From: Gracilaria domingensis
Lineage: Eukaryota > Rhodophyta > Florideophyceae > Gracilariales > Gracilariaceae
Assembly (NCBI GenBank): GCA_022539475.1
Contig: VCMS01000016.1
Coordinates: forward strand, 248,001 to 312,000
Reading direction: 5' to 3'
Length of the DNA stretch: 64,000 bases
Below are positions 38,662 to 48,389 of the stretch, piece by piece (the stretch's first letter is position 1; every line of letters begins with the position of its first letter). The notes beneath the pieces are model-generated. The model was not told the DNA's origin, did not search any database, and saw only the letters and a list, made by a program, of their open reading frames with translations. A program made the translations under genes and the position numbers.

Positions 38662-40434
38662 ATGCGCGTACCTCTCTCTTTAGAAGACCTAAAACGCAAA
38701 AAGGATGAGGAAGAGTCGAAGGCCAGCCGCCCAGTGTTTATTAGCAAAGCAGCTCGCCGAGAAGCAGCCGTAGACGGACGCCGGAAAAAGAGAAAAGCAG
38801 AGGAGCGACACTCTGCTCCCGAAAGGTTCGCGTATAAGAGATCTCGAGCCGAGACAAAAAATGAGCAGCTGAACGACCCTCCATCAGAAAGGGACGGTAA
38901 GAAGCGTCGTGTACCTTACAAACATCACACAGGCGCAAACTACGTGACATCTTCACGAGGTCGCCAGTCGTCTAAATTTCGTTTCGGTTGGGACGAATCT
39001 GATGATACCGCAGCAGACGATGACTTTCAAAGGTCCAGCGTACCGATTCCACAATTTGGACGAGGGCGTCTAGGTGGTATGTCTGATATTTTCGGTGTCA
39101 AAGGATCAATTCATTCGCATCTCCGTGATGCTCGACATTGGTCTGAGAAGCCCAGAACGCAGATGAGCGACCGCGACTGGCGCATATTTCGAGAAGATTA
39201 TCTAATCACGGTTCGCTCATCTAATGCCCCCGCCCCAAACCCGGCCCGAAACTGGGACGAGACTTGTCTTCCGCCAAAGTTACAAAACTTGATAAAGAGG
39301 GTTGTAAAATACGAGCGACCGAGTCCAATACAGATGGCATCCATTCCTATTGGACTAGCGAAGAGAGACTGTATTGGTCTGGCAGAGACCGGCTCTGGAA
39401 AGACAGCTGCATTTGTATTGCCTATGATTGTTCATTTAATGAATATGCCTGTTATGACAGCAGCCATTGCTAGTAATGGTCCGTATGCTTTAGTCGTAGC
39501 ACCGACTCGCGAACTGGCTTTACAGATCGTATCCGAGGCGGAGAAGTTTACTGGTCCGATGGGATACCGTGTCACTGCAATTATTGGTGGCCAAGAAATG
39601 GACATTCAGGCCATGTCACTTCAAGCCGGTTGTGAAGTCGTTGTCTGTACGCCTGGGCGAATGGTAGACTTACTTGATCGACAAATGGCTGCGCTTGGGA
39701 ATTGCAATTACCTCATTCTGGACGAAGCTGATAGAATGATTGATATGGGTTTCGAACCACAGCTAGCTCAAGTGCTTGAATGTATACCAGGAGAAGACAG
39801 GCGAACTTTCATGTTCAGTGCCACAATGTCACCGGCTATAGAACGTTTGGCGAGAAGCTACTTGAAGGACCCCGTGGTAATATCGGTTGGAGAGACTGGA
39901 AAAGCGGCGGACAATGTTAATCAAAGAGTAGAATATTTCACCTCAGAGGCTCGACGACGTAGTCGCTTTATTGAGCTTCTGCAAACCTTAGAGGCGCCGA
40001 TCTTGGTGTTTTCGAATACAAGGAGTGGTTGTGAAATGATCTCTCGGTATGTGGAAGCCAATTCTGTTGTACGTCCGGTCATCATGCACTCTGGGAAATC
40101 TCAAGAACAAAGAGAGAAAACGTTGGAGGGTTTCCGTTCGGGTAGATTCGAAGTTCTCATAGCTACCGATGTCGTTGGGAGGGGTATTGACATCAAAGGA
40201 GTGAAGCATGTGATCAATTTTGAACTACCTAAAACCATCGAATCGTATACACATCGAATTGGACGCACTGGGAGAGCTGGTGAAAAGGGAACTGCATGGT
40301 CCTTGGCAACAGAGATAGACAAGGATATCTTCCTTCCGCTGACTTCGTTGCTCAAAAAGAGTGGAGCGAATGTACCACCAGAAATTCTACAGGAAGCAAA
40401 AGGTTCCCACGGTTCCAGGGCGATAACTGAGTGA
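38662..40434 (+). CDS. PRP28: DEAD-box splicing helicase PRP28 (DDX23)
   Basis: 590 residues from the ATG at 38662 (the frame is open a little further 5' without an ATG). The start, MRVPLSLEDLKRKKDEEE followed by RPVFISKAARREA, matches the PRP28/DDX23 N-terminal block. The helicase core is complete: PSPIQMASIPIGL (Q motif), AETGSGKT near residue 241, PTRELALQI, TPGRMVDLL, DEADRMIDMGFE near 353, SATM, GRGIDIKGVKHVINFELP, and HRIGRTGRAG near 530. PRP28 displaces U1 snRNP from the 5' splice site so that U6 can pair. The short N-terminal extension lacks the long RS domain of the human protein. Its presence agrees with the introns seen in this window. Confidence 0.95.
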   Translation: MRVPLSLEDLKRKKDEEESKASRPVFISKAARREAAVDGRRKKRKAEERHSAPERFAYKRSRAETKNEQLNDPPSERDGKKRRVPYKHHTGANYVTSSRGRQSSKFRFGWDESDDTAADDDFQRSSVPIPQFGRGRLGGMSDIFGVKGSIHSHLRDARHWSEKPRTQMSDRDWRIFREDYLITVRSSNAPAPNPARNWDETCLPPKLQNLIKRVVKYERPSPIQMASIPIGLAKRDCIGLAETGSGKTAAFVLPMIVHLMNMPVMTAAIASNGPYALVVAPTRELALQIVSEAEKFTGPMGYRVTAIIGGQEMDIQAMSLQAGCEVVVCTPGRMVDLLDRQMAALGNCNYLILDEADRMIDMGFEPQLAQVLECIPGEDRRTFMFSATMSPAIERLARSYLKDPVVISVGETGKAADNVNQRVEYFTSEARRRSRFIELLQTLEAPILVFSNTRSGCEMISRYVEANSVVRPVIMHSGKSQEQREKTLEGFRSGRFEVLIATDVVGRGIDIKGVKHVINFELPKTIESYTHRIGRTGRAGEKGTAWSLATEIDKDIFLPLTSLLKKSGANVPPEILQEAKGSHGSRAITE

Positions 40435-40845
40435 ATCAGAATTCGGAATCATTCTCATAAACCACTGCTTTGTACGGATACGATAACGGTGGCGCTGTTC
40501 ATGCCAACTGGTCGTGTTGGGACCGCTGTCATGTTACTGTTCGCTTCATCTTCAGTAGATACACGTTCCAAATGATTAGCAGAAACGGCGTCCCCCCATC
40601 GAGGACCTTTGTCCTGTCTAGCTCAATACCAGTTTTTATGTTCATGTTTCCGATCCTAGAAAACGATGGGAATTAACTCCTCGGCACTACCCCCACGACG
40701 GAGGTCTAGTTCGGTTTCAGCAATTGAACAACTTCTCAAACCTTTCCAGGGATGTTGAGATTGTCCGAGATGTCAGATAGAAGAAAACAAACCTGGCCAA
40801 GACTGATGAAAAAATGGCATGCTCAGCCCTATAGTCCCAACACTC
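40435..40845. other. Convergent spacer
   Basis: About 410 bp between the stop codons of PRP28 and the RPP14-like gene. I see no supported gene. Confidence 0.5.
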
Positions 40846-41181
40846 TCAGATAGCTTCATCGAAGAGTGCGAAAATAAAGGGTGTTGCTCGTTCTACGACC
40901 AGTCGTGTTGCAAAGTCCTTGACATTTCCTTGCATCGTTATGGCAGCCCATACTTTCTGATAGTGCTGAGCCGGTACCCGAAGAACGTACACACCTTCTT
41001 CAGAAATATTAAGATGGGAGAAATCATAAACCAAGGCGGACCCACCAACCACACCATACATGGTTGTTAAAGCAGACTGGACAGCGTCTTCAACCATCTG
41101 CTTCGGCATTGGCTTTACTGTCGGGCACGCCACTTCAGCTCGTACCTTCAGGTACACGATTTTAGGCCGCAAAGCTTTCAT
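40846..41181 (-). CDS. RPP14/POP5-family RNase P/MRP subunit
   Basis: 111 residues from the ATG at 41181 (an upstream GTG is in frame but not needed). The pattern is that of the Rpp14/Pop5 family: a first strand RPKIVYLKVRAEV, a helix QMVEDAVQSALTTMYGVVGGSALVYDF, the strand GVYVLRVPAQHYQKVWAAIT, then DFATRLVVERATPFIFALF. Human RPP14 has the same order with WSSLTLLG and FRVIQVSPFLLAL. The length of 111 is close to human RPP14 (124). These proteins belong to nuclear RNase P and RNase MRP, which mature tRNA and rRNA precursors. RPP14 and POP5 are hard to separate by eye; the C-terminal SPFL-like block favours RPP14. Confidence 0.8.
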   Translation of the reverse strand: MKALRPKIVYLKVRAEVACPTVKPMPKQMVEDAVQSALTTMYGVVGGSALVYDFSHLNISEEGVYVLRVPAQHYQKVWAAITMQGNVKDFATRLVVERATPFIFALFDEAI

Positions 41182-41934
41182 GGCGCTCACCGGCTGTAGT
41201 CGTAATCTTTTACGTTCTCACTTCGATACGAGGAATGACTTTTTGAGAACTGGCTCTCTCGCTAGTAGAGTCTATAGTATAGATTATACATTACATGATC
41301 ATACTTCTTGCCAAGAAGCAAAGAAGACCCCAAGAAGCTCTTGAGGCCAAAGCCTTCTACGTGCACTGTCGTACCTTCGTTCAGGATCGGCACAGCGTGT
41401 GGTGTGATCTTCCATTTTGGTCTGATAATCAGACTCTGATTTACATTATGCACACGCATGCTAAACGTACAATGCAGAGTTTATGAGAAGAGTCCTCTTT
41501 TCAGAGCCAGATTCTGCTCAACCTAAACACAGGTCCGTCTTCTTGGCCATTGCGATCGATCCATACGTTCTGGGATTGCACTCTGTTCTTGAAGTTCAAT
41601 CGTTTTCATATCTTCCAACTCAACTCGCCTATCGTTCCAGAGAACGAAGGCATCACAAGTACTTCAAACAGAGCTATCTCTTCTTTGCTCTTCTCGTTTT
41701 TGGGACACAATAGAACTAGGACGCGTCTCAAACATAACACACAATCTCAGCTTTTGTTCGAATGCGCAAAGGTGAATCATCGCATTAACACCTAATCAAG
41801 AAGGTACTACGAAGGGGAGTTTAATCTCAACTGTTGTTTGAAAGCGAGATTCTATTTGCTTGTGTACACCCTATCCGTTTTCGCGTGGGCGATATACTTG
41901 TTCAATCTACTGAGACCTACCGAATCGACTAAAG
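41182..41934. promoter_or_regulatory. Divergent gap between RPP14-like and RWDD1 genes
   Basis: About 750 bp, average composition, short frames only (for example 41483-41713 plus) with no recognisable content. It presumably carries both promoters. Confidence 0.4.
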
Positions 41935-42606
41935 ATGGACCCTGCAGAAGAACAAGCCGCAGAGCTGGAAGCGCTAGAGGCCATCTTTGCTGGTGAGTTC
42001 CGAATTCTACAGCATGCGAACAACAAAACGTGTGCTCGTTTTGAAATTGAACTTGCTGACGATGTCAGCGAGACTGTGAAGATCAGACTTGTCATAGCAC
42101 ATACTCAAAACTATCCTCAAGAACCGCCCATGCTTGTGCTGCATGCTCTTGAAGGTTTATCAACGTCGCGCCGAAAAGAACTGCAATCTCATCTCGAAGC
42201 AGCTGCAGCAGACTACGCAGAAGATCACATGGCGTCTGCATTTTCACTGTGTGAGGTGGCCAAAGAATGGATTGCAACCCATGTTGTCGGCCATGCGCAA
42301 GATGACGAGGATGAGCAAAGAGGAAACGATACCAAGTTCGAAACTCTGGACGCCACCCAAGAAGACAAGGTGGAAGTAATCTCGAGCAAGGCGATGGGCA
42401 CGCCTGTTACACTCGAAAGCTTCATGGTTTGGCGTGAAAAATTCTTAGAAGAGTTGGAGAGCTCGAAATCTGCAGAACAGGTTCGGAAAGAAACAAATAC
42501 CAAAATGACTGGGAGAGAGTTTTTTGAGTCCAAAACGGTTGTTGTCACAGCTGAAAGCGAGAGCTTTTGGGAGAATGAGGCAATGTTTTACGAAGAGAAT
42601 GCGTAA
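41935..42606 (+). CDS. RWD-domain protein, RWDD1/GIR2 (DFRP2) type
   Basis: 223 residues. The RWD domain covers about 1-118: AAELEALEAIFAGEF, FEIELADDVSETVKIRLVIAH, the YPxxPP element (YPQEPPMLVL) and the helix SFSLCEVAKEW-like segment before residue 120. An acidic linker (DDEDEQRGND) leads to the DFRP block GTPVTLESFMVWREKFLEEL, close to human RWDD1 (GTPVTIENFLSWKAKF), and then KMTGREFFESKT. RWDD1/Gir2 stabilises the translation GTPase DRG2/Rbg2 and its yeast form also contacts GCN1 (established knowledge). Cytosolic role in translation is inferred. No DRG gene lies nearby. Confidence 0.9.
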   Translation: MDPAEEQAAELEALEAIFAGEFRILQHANNKTCARFEIELADDVSETVKIRLVIAHTQNYPQEPPMLVLHALEGLSTSRRKELQSHLEAAAADYAEDHMASAFSLCEVAKEWIATHVVGHAQDDEDEQRGNDTKFETLDATQEDKVEVISSKAMGTPVTLESFMVWREKFLEELESSKSAEQVRKETNTKMTGREFFESKTVVVTAESESFWENEAMFYEENA

Positions 42607-44508
42607 GCATCATTCCCCAGAGATCACATCGAGCTTGTATACATTTTTATTCGTCCAAGCTTGTTTGGTGTATGACACTAGCGGCAGGCTGTTGCTAGAA
42701 TATGATTTGCAGCACCTACCGACCTAGTTCTTTTTGGGAGATTGCTTCATGAGGATAGCTCCAGGGGGTCATGTGTTCAAAGAATAAGGAAAGTTTTGAC
42801 GAGAACAGCACTTTGCTGCCTCTCACGTTATAACCGCGAGAAAGGTCGAGACCATTCTTCCTTCGTATGTACTTACTGAGCATTAACTCAGTTACATGCC
42901 AGGTACTTCATGTTGCGCTTTGCTGATCATCATCATGTTTCAGAACTCCAAGTTTCTTCGAATTTGCCCTGGAATGTTTCAGCCCATAGACTGCCTTTGA
43001 AGGTAGAATTAGTATACACAAGCGAAGCATATCTTCGCTAGTACCGAGGCATCAAAATTCTCCACCTGCTCTAACGACGACGACTTCTCTGTAGTGCAGT
43101 GTAGGAGTGTGTACGTTTGAAGTTGTACATATAGATGTTATCGAGGGAACAGGAGTTACTCTTGTTTGAGGGAAAGGGCGTGGAATGTTTTGACGAACTA
43201 CAGATTAAGTGATTTGAAGTTAAGGTGTATTGCGCGTCGTTCCTCAACGAAGCTTCACGAAGCTCTGCAAATCTTGCTCATGAGTGTGTTCATGTGTTCT
43301 TTCCTGGTGATTCATAAGTACACATCAAACCTGGCACCTTTCTTGGCATTCTTCGATGAATACTCTTTTGCACAGCTTTAACCTCTCGTGTTGTCGGTTT
43401 CCTGCGTCCAACCGCAAATTGGCAGAGACGCATGTCATGATAACTTTCTATATTCAACAAAGTTGCGACCATGATTCAAAACTGTGTCCTTGAACGAATT
43501 TTAAGGCTGCAGCGTGTCGGTTGGTGCTTCGTGTTTTTTCATGTTTAGACCTGGCCTGCTTTCCGAAAAATGTCCACTCTCGGTTTCCACGCCACCCTCA
43601 AGCATTCCGTTAAGGTTTTCCGGCTATGCCGCGAAACTTCCAAGTGGGTTTTTCAAGAGGGACAACCGAAACAACTGGTGTTCAGCGGACGAGAAAGTAT
43701 GGCATGGTGCACATTCGATTTCTTTCGCACTCGATAAATCAGATTTCGCAGCAACGTTACAACGATCCATATTCGTTGAGGAAGAATGTGACGGGGACAA
43801 CTGTAAAACGGAACATTTAAAAGGTAAGCTATGAAGTGCTACAACTCAAAATCCTTCAGTCTGTCCATGTTCTTCTATAGGAACAGGGGTCTTGATTCAA
43901 GATGAATTTCTCCAGCACACACGAACAGGTACCGACATCTCTCGGAATAACAATACAGCGTAAGATCAATATCTACGTTTAGCGGATGCAGATCCATTCT
44001 GACTACCAGAAAGGTAGCATTTGAGACGGAGTGACGAGGTTCTTCACATCGCTGTTGCGTTCCTGGGGCACTGGGCTTGTGGAAAACGGATTGAAAGGAG
44101 CGCAGAAAGAACGCTCATGGATCCGGCCACCATGTTTGTTCCGTTTCTCCCCAGAGAGATGAATCTAGATTGGGAGCAAGCCATGTATGCATGGTCATCA
44201 GCCCCAAAGCAGGCACAGCAGAGGTACTTCAATTCAGCTCCTTGTTCAAAAATGGCTTGCGTTCATACCATTATCTAGCGAATCCTGTGAAGACCAGCAG
44301 CTCTCCGTACGTAGTTGATAATCTGATTTCCAATGAGATATCGCTGCGAGGTAGTACAAGACCTACGGTTAGAACGTTCTTTACGTACACGCATCTTCTC
44401 TGGCCCGCGCAGCAACACCATTGTTCGCATTTCACATTGCTCTCAGTATAGCTATTGGCTCTTTTGAGCTTCTTCCTTCGCACAGTTTTAGAATCTCAAA
44501 ACCTCTAC
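42607..44508. other. 1.9-kb stretch without a clear gene
   Basis: Average composition. One possible two-exon frame (43514-43963) is listed separately. A further open frame at about 44021-44278 includes the peptide DWEQAMYAWSSAPKQAQQ, which looks protein-like but has no start or splice support I can confirm. Confidence 0.4.
43514..43963 (+). CDS. Possible two-exon gene, unknown
   Basis: A frame from about 43514 (first ATG at 43541) runs to a good donor at 43824 (GTAAGC). A 57-nt intron ending TTCTATAG would join it in frame to 43881-43963, giving about 120-130 residues that include DEKVWHGAHSISFALDKSD, EECDGDNCKTEHLK and, after the join, GTGVLIQDEFLQHTRTG. The intron size is typical of this window. 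There is no recognisable domain and the start is unclear; an upstream exon is possible. Treat as a hypothesis. Confidence 0.3.
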
Positions 44509-46170
44509 ATGGCATACTACAAGCCTTCTTTCGTCAATCTCTCCGCCCGCTTTGGAGGCGAATCCCAGCGGAACATGGCTGCCGGAAACAAGAAGGAGAG
44601 TCCTGGCACCAAAGAGTTGGAACAAGTTCTGTCTTTTTCCAGAGCCAGCGTCAACGCGGAATTGAACGCTATGGTTCATGATGTTTGGGAGGAAATATTT
44701 GGGCATGTCCTTAGATCTCATCCGTTGATTATGGAGCACCTCTTCTCTGCCGCTAGTTCTAAAGCAGATGACAATCCCGAAGTGAAAGTTGTGAAAGAGG
44801 TGTTCAAAAGGGAGATGATCATCGCTCTTGAGGGCATCTATGAGTCTCGTCTCAGACCGAACAGCAAGGAGAAGAAAACAGAACTTTTCAAAGAGAGGAA
44901 GGACTCGCTTGACTCTCATGAGCACAGTCTAAAAGATATGACGAGAAAAGCTACGGAAGCCGAGGAGAGTTTACAGATTGTCATCAAAGAGAAGCAGGAC
45001 TTGAAAAACATCTGCGAGGGATATAAGGAAGAGCAGCAGAAGGTTACGAAAATGTTGCACGATGCTAGGGAGGAAATTGAGACGCTGAGGGCGAATAACG
45101 TTTCACTGGCCAACTCCATGAAGCTGTTAAACACCGAAATAAAAGACCTTCGAGAGGCGAAGGGCGCTGAAGAAGCAAATGCTCTCCGTTCTCAACATGA
45201 CGCTGAAATGGCACACCTCATTGCCAAGCAGTCCGTTTTACAGGCAAAACTATTGGACAAGCAGCTAAGAGAAGCTGAGAGCTCCTCAAATATAGTGCAC
45301 AAGCGGGTGGAAGAGCTTCAGAACGTTCAGAACGAGATGAGACGTGTCCTCTTCACCCGTTCACGCCCTTCTGGATCGCACGTTGCGGGAGCGCAAAATG
45401 ACTCGCCGGTGTACAGGAACGCTAGACCACACGGTCAACTGGGGATGGCTCAGGCCCGTCGAAAGCAAAGACTCGATGCAGGTGAGACGAAAGGAAAAAC
45501 CAGAACCGAAAATCACAGGTCTCCGAGGGCACGTGTCAATGTTGAAGGATCGTCACCGCCGACGACTGCGAATCAATCTCGAAGCAGTGATTCAAGGAAC
45601 AGAAATGCAAGAGAGGTCCACCAAAGAATGCAGCGCAGGTTTACCCGTGGGTGGCGAGTTGGATCAAATGAGGAGCGTAGGGGGGCTGGAGTCCGCGAAG
45701 AAAAACGAAGAACCTTCAGCCAGTTTCTAAACCTCGGTCGTGGGGCTCCTAGCAATGTTAATCGCGAGGCTGCAGTGGATCAGGGCATAGGTAGAATACC
45801 GTGGGTGGCAGGGCTGAAACGCCTTCTGTCACCTCGTACCTATTATGAAACGAGGAATGTTCGTCGACCTGTAGGTACAGCGCCACATACGCTTGAGGCA
45901 CTTGGGGAAAACTTGGAGGTACTTCGAGATGTGGTTGATAACAAACAGAAGGAAGTAGATCGTTTGCGAGGGGAGCTGCGAGCCGCTACTCTGCAGTCCG
46001 ATGCACTTGAGCGACGCTTGCGGAAAGAACAGCACAAACGTATAGAAATGAAAGTTGACTGTTCTGGAGACACTTGTGCATCGTCAGCGACAGATACTAC
46101 TAGTTCTGGTGCGCCCGGGAATGGCGAAGGCGTTAAGAGCAACAGCGGCGAAGAGGTCAGTCGTCGCTAA
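44509..46170 (+). CDS. Coiled-coil protein, unknown
   Basis: 553 residues from the ATG at 44509; the ATG at 44575 is an alternative. Residues 50-110 are helical (VNAELNAMVHDVWEEIFGHVLR). About 125-270 is a strong coiled coil (EESLQIVIKEKQDLKNICEG, EEIETLRANNVSLANSMKLL, LQAKLLDKQLREAESSS). About 280-430 is basic and disordered (RSSDSRNRNAREVHQRMQRR). A second short coil lies near the end (EVLRDVVDNKQKEVDRLRGE). The tail is Ser/Gly-rich. Such proteins are usually cytoskeletal, centrosomal or scaffold components, but no family is recognised. It is followed on the same strand by the 47268 gene after a gap containing a LINE fragment. Confidence 0.8.
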   Translation: MAYYKPSFVNLSARFGGESQRNMAAGNKKESPGTKELEQVLSFSRASVNAELNAMVHDVWEEIFGHVLRSHPLIMEHLFSAASSKADDNPEVKVVKEVFKREMIIALEGIYESRLRPNSKEKKTELFKERKDSLDSHEHSLKDMTRKATEAEESLQIVIKEKQDLKNICEGYKEEQQKVTKMLHDAREEIETLRANNVSLANSMKLLNTEIKDLREAKGAEEANALRSQHDAEMAHLIAKQSVLQAKLLDKQLREAESSSNIVHKRVEELQNVQNEMRRVLFTRSRPSGSHVAGAQNDSPVYRNARPHGQLGMAQARRKQRLDAGETKGKTRTENHRSPRARVNVEGSSPPTTANQSRSSDSRNRNAREVHQRMQRRFTRGWRVGSNEERRGAGVREEKRRTFSQFLNLGRGAPSNVNREAAVDQGIGRIPWVAGLKRLLSPRTYYETRNVRRPVGTAPHTLEALGENLEVLRDVVDNKQKEVDRLRGELRAATLQSDALERRLRKEQHKRIEMKVDCSGDTCASSATDTTSSGAPGNGEGVKSNSGEEVSRR

Positions 46171-47267
46171 TCTCGTCGAGTTTTTCAAGCGTTGCAATAA
46201 AAAGGTGTTGTCGTCGCCAACCTTGAGAGTAACTCAGTTTCCCTACGGAGATACTCTCCGCGCTTGGCATTTCGATTCTCAACTTCTTTGCAAGGTTGGC
46301 TGTGTCTCACTGCACTCCTTTCTCCAACTCTTCTTCAAAGGGAATGATTAAAAGAGTTTTCAGACGTTACTTCCGCCACAGGAAGCCACGGTTCTTAGAT
46401 TTGCATAAGCTTCGGAGTTTGACAATTTATGTGCGGGAGGCTTGATAAACTTGGGAGTACCATCTTTGTCAGTGTCTGCACAAACTGGATTTCAAACTTC
46501 GTGTTCAATTACGAGCAGCAACAGGCAGGGCTCTAAAGATTTATCTGCTTTCTCCTCAAGTTACATGGAAAACCAAGAGGCTCAAGTAGTGCTTCAGGAG
46601 CCATGGGATTCACCAGCCGATGTATTGATAACAAGTAAACAGTTCATCCCTTCATTAGTAGCATCATCTTTTCATCAATGCTGCTCTCCTCTAGATGATC
46701 CTCCCCAAACCCTCGTAAAACTTGTACACCTGACAGTATATGAACTTGGCGTTGGCAATCTCATACTCCGCAAGGTCGAGGACTTTATTAAGCCATGGCC
46801 ATAATCCAAATAACAGAAGTCTTCATCTCCCGGGGCCACGCGCAGTGAAGTAGCACACATCATCATTATCGTGGTGATGGTTCCTGCCAACAAGCACAAT
46901 AGTACACCTGCGTCAAATCAATCGGGCCACGGTGCCTCGAGGGATCATCACTTTCGAGATGTATCTAGAAAATGCGTCCCAGTATCGTTGGGTTCATCAG
47001 TCTACCACTCTAGTGTGGCCTTTCTGATGAGGGAGCGCTTCTTTGAAGATCGCTCTGCATTTAGTTCTCGTTAAGCTAGTGCGCCCACAAAAGAGAGAGA
47101 GAGAGAGTCTATGCGACTTGCGTTTGACTTACCCGGTATTATTGCTGCTGCGAAGGTACTGAATAACAGTGAAATGATAAAGATTTTTCTTCAGCCCAAT
47201 ACCCTCGTTGTGACCAGGTCACAAGGCTGCGGACGCGTTTCTTCGAGAAGGTCTAAAGGCTTAAGAC
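46171..47267. other. Gap carrying a LINE 3' fragment
   Basis: About 1.1 kb between two plus-strand genes. Its only identifiable content is the LINE-derived piece near 47012-47107. A 120-codon frame at 46442-46804 has no recognisable content. Confidence 0.5.
47012..47107 (+). mobile_element. LINE 3'-end fragment (copy C)
   Basis: About 95 bp that match the end of the fragment at 62020-62416. The coding remnant AFLMRERFFEDRSAFSSR lines up with AFLVRERFFQKRSAASSS. It is followed by TAAGCTAGTGCGCCCACAAAAG and a GA tail. The piece is 5'-truncated to the last few dozen codons, as reverse-transcribed LINE copies often are. It lies about 160 bp upstream of the next gene's ATG. Confidence 0.75.
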
Positions 47268-48101
47268 ATGGCAGAAACTTGGGAAGACTGTGTAGCCCTT
47301 CTTCGAGCAGGAGCATCTCCATCGGAAGTCTTGCCGAAGCTTAGAGAGCTCATGAACTCTGAGCTCCTTCCCCAATCCGCTCAGGCCGAGGTTCCGAGGA
47401 GTTCGGAAAACTCCCAGTCTTCATCGATTTGCTTTTACAGAGTAAATGACGTACTTCTGCAATTGCCTTACGCACAACCACCACCGACCCTCTGGCAAGA
47501 ACTATCCAACTACTCTGATGAACACTTTTTTGATAGTGAAACAGTCATAGATCTTCTTCAAGAATTCTCTCCGATATTTGTTGGACCACCCGAAGAAGAA
47601 ATTCGTGAAATGTTGCATGACCTTGCCCTTACAAGCCCATCAAACGAGAGATGCGACGGCTCGGAGAATAGTTCAAAAGAAGGTGAAACAGACGACCAGA
47701 ATGAAAGAGTTGCAACTGTCTTGCAAAACCTTCTCTTGGGACAGAAAGATATTGACGATGGCGAGGAATATATCATACCGATGCTTTCCGAAGCAGAGTG
47801 GACTTGGGCTTTGAATAATGTTAACTTTGATAGAGCTGGAAAGGATACTGTTTCTCGTCTTGTTGGCTATGTGAATCAAAGGTCCTTCAGCAGGGTAATT
47901 CTACATTCAATTGTCCCCGTTCTTGCCGATGAAATCGAAAGGGAAGACTTCCTTGAACTTGTGAGTACGATAGCTTCGTCTGCCGAAGTTTATTCGATGC
48001 CGCACAATGAACTGTTGGATCTAATGAATGTGTATCGTGGCATAGAATCAAAGGGAGCCCTTGCACAGCTAGAAATTCTCTGCTGCGGGGAAGTACAGTG
48101 A
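47268..48101 (+). CDS. Helical acidic protein, unknown
   Basis: 277 residues from the ATG at 47268, beginning MAETWEDCVALLRAGASPSE. It is mostly alpha-helical and acidic. Recognisable stretches include LYxLP-like YAQPPPTLWQELSNYSDE, EEEIREMLHDLALTSPSNE, an acidic linker (SSKEGETDDQNE), then FDRAGKDTVSRLVGYVNQRS and a C-terminal helical half (HSIVPVLADEIEREDFLELV). The C-terminal half has the look of a helical-repeat domain. I considered CNOT11 but the key segments do not align. No function is assigned. It is convergent with the RING gene, 288 bp away. Confidence 0.75.
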   Translation: MAETWEDCVALLRAGASPSEVLPKLRELMNSELLPQSAQAEVPRSSENSQSSSICFYRVNDVLLQLPYAQPPPTLWQELSNYSDEHFFDSETVIDLLQEFSPIFVGPPEEEIREMLHDLALTSPSNERCDGSENSSKEGETDDQNERVATVLQNLLLGQKDIDDGEEYIIPMLSEAEWTWALNNVNFDRAGKDTVSRLVGYVNQRSFSRVILHSIVPVLADEIEREDFLELVSTIASSAEVYSMPHNELLDLMNVYRGIESKGALAQLEILCCGEVQ

Positions 48102-48389
48102 TTGATCCGAATACAGACGCATCATACACGGCCATTCGCCGTCGACGAAGAAAGAAATCGAGATTAAAGCGCTCGTAGTTCCAACAAGCTCTTAACTCCA
48201 GAACGCGTAGAAACGGAAACGTACCAAACAGAAATGTCGTTCAGCCGTTGGACTTTTGCCCTTATCCTTCAATATGTATTACGAAAGAACCCTGCACTGT
48301 GTTTCCAAGCCGCGTACGGGTTCTCTTCTCAAGAGGTTCTGTAAAGGCATTCTCTAGCCTTGAAAAATGCCACTCTATTACGGTTCGCC

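Noticed and set aside
47268-48101. CNOT11 identity for the unknown acidic helical protein
   Set aside because: The characteristic CNOT11 C-terminal segments do not align with this sequence.
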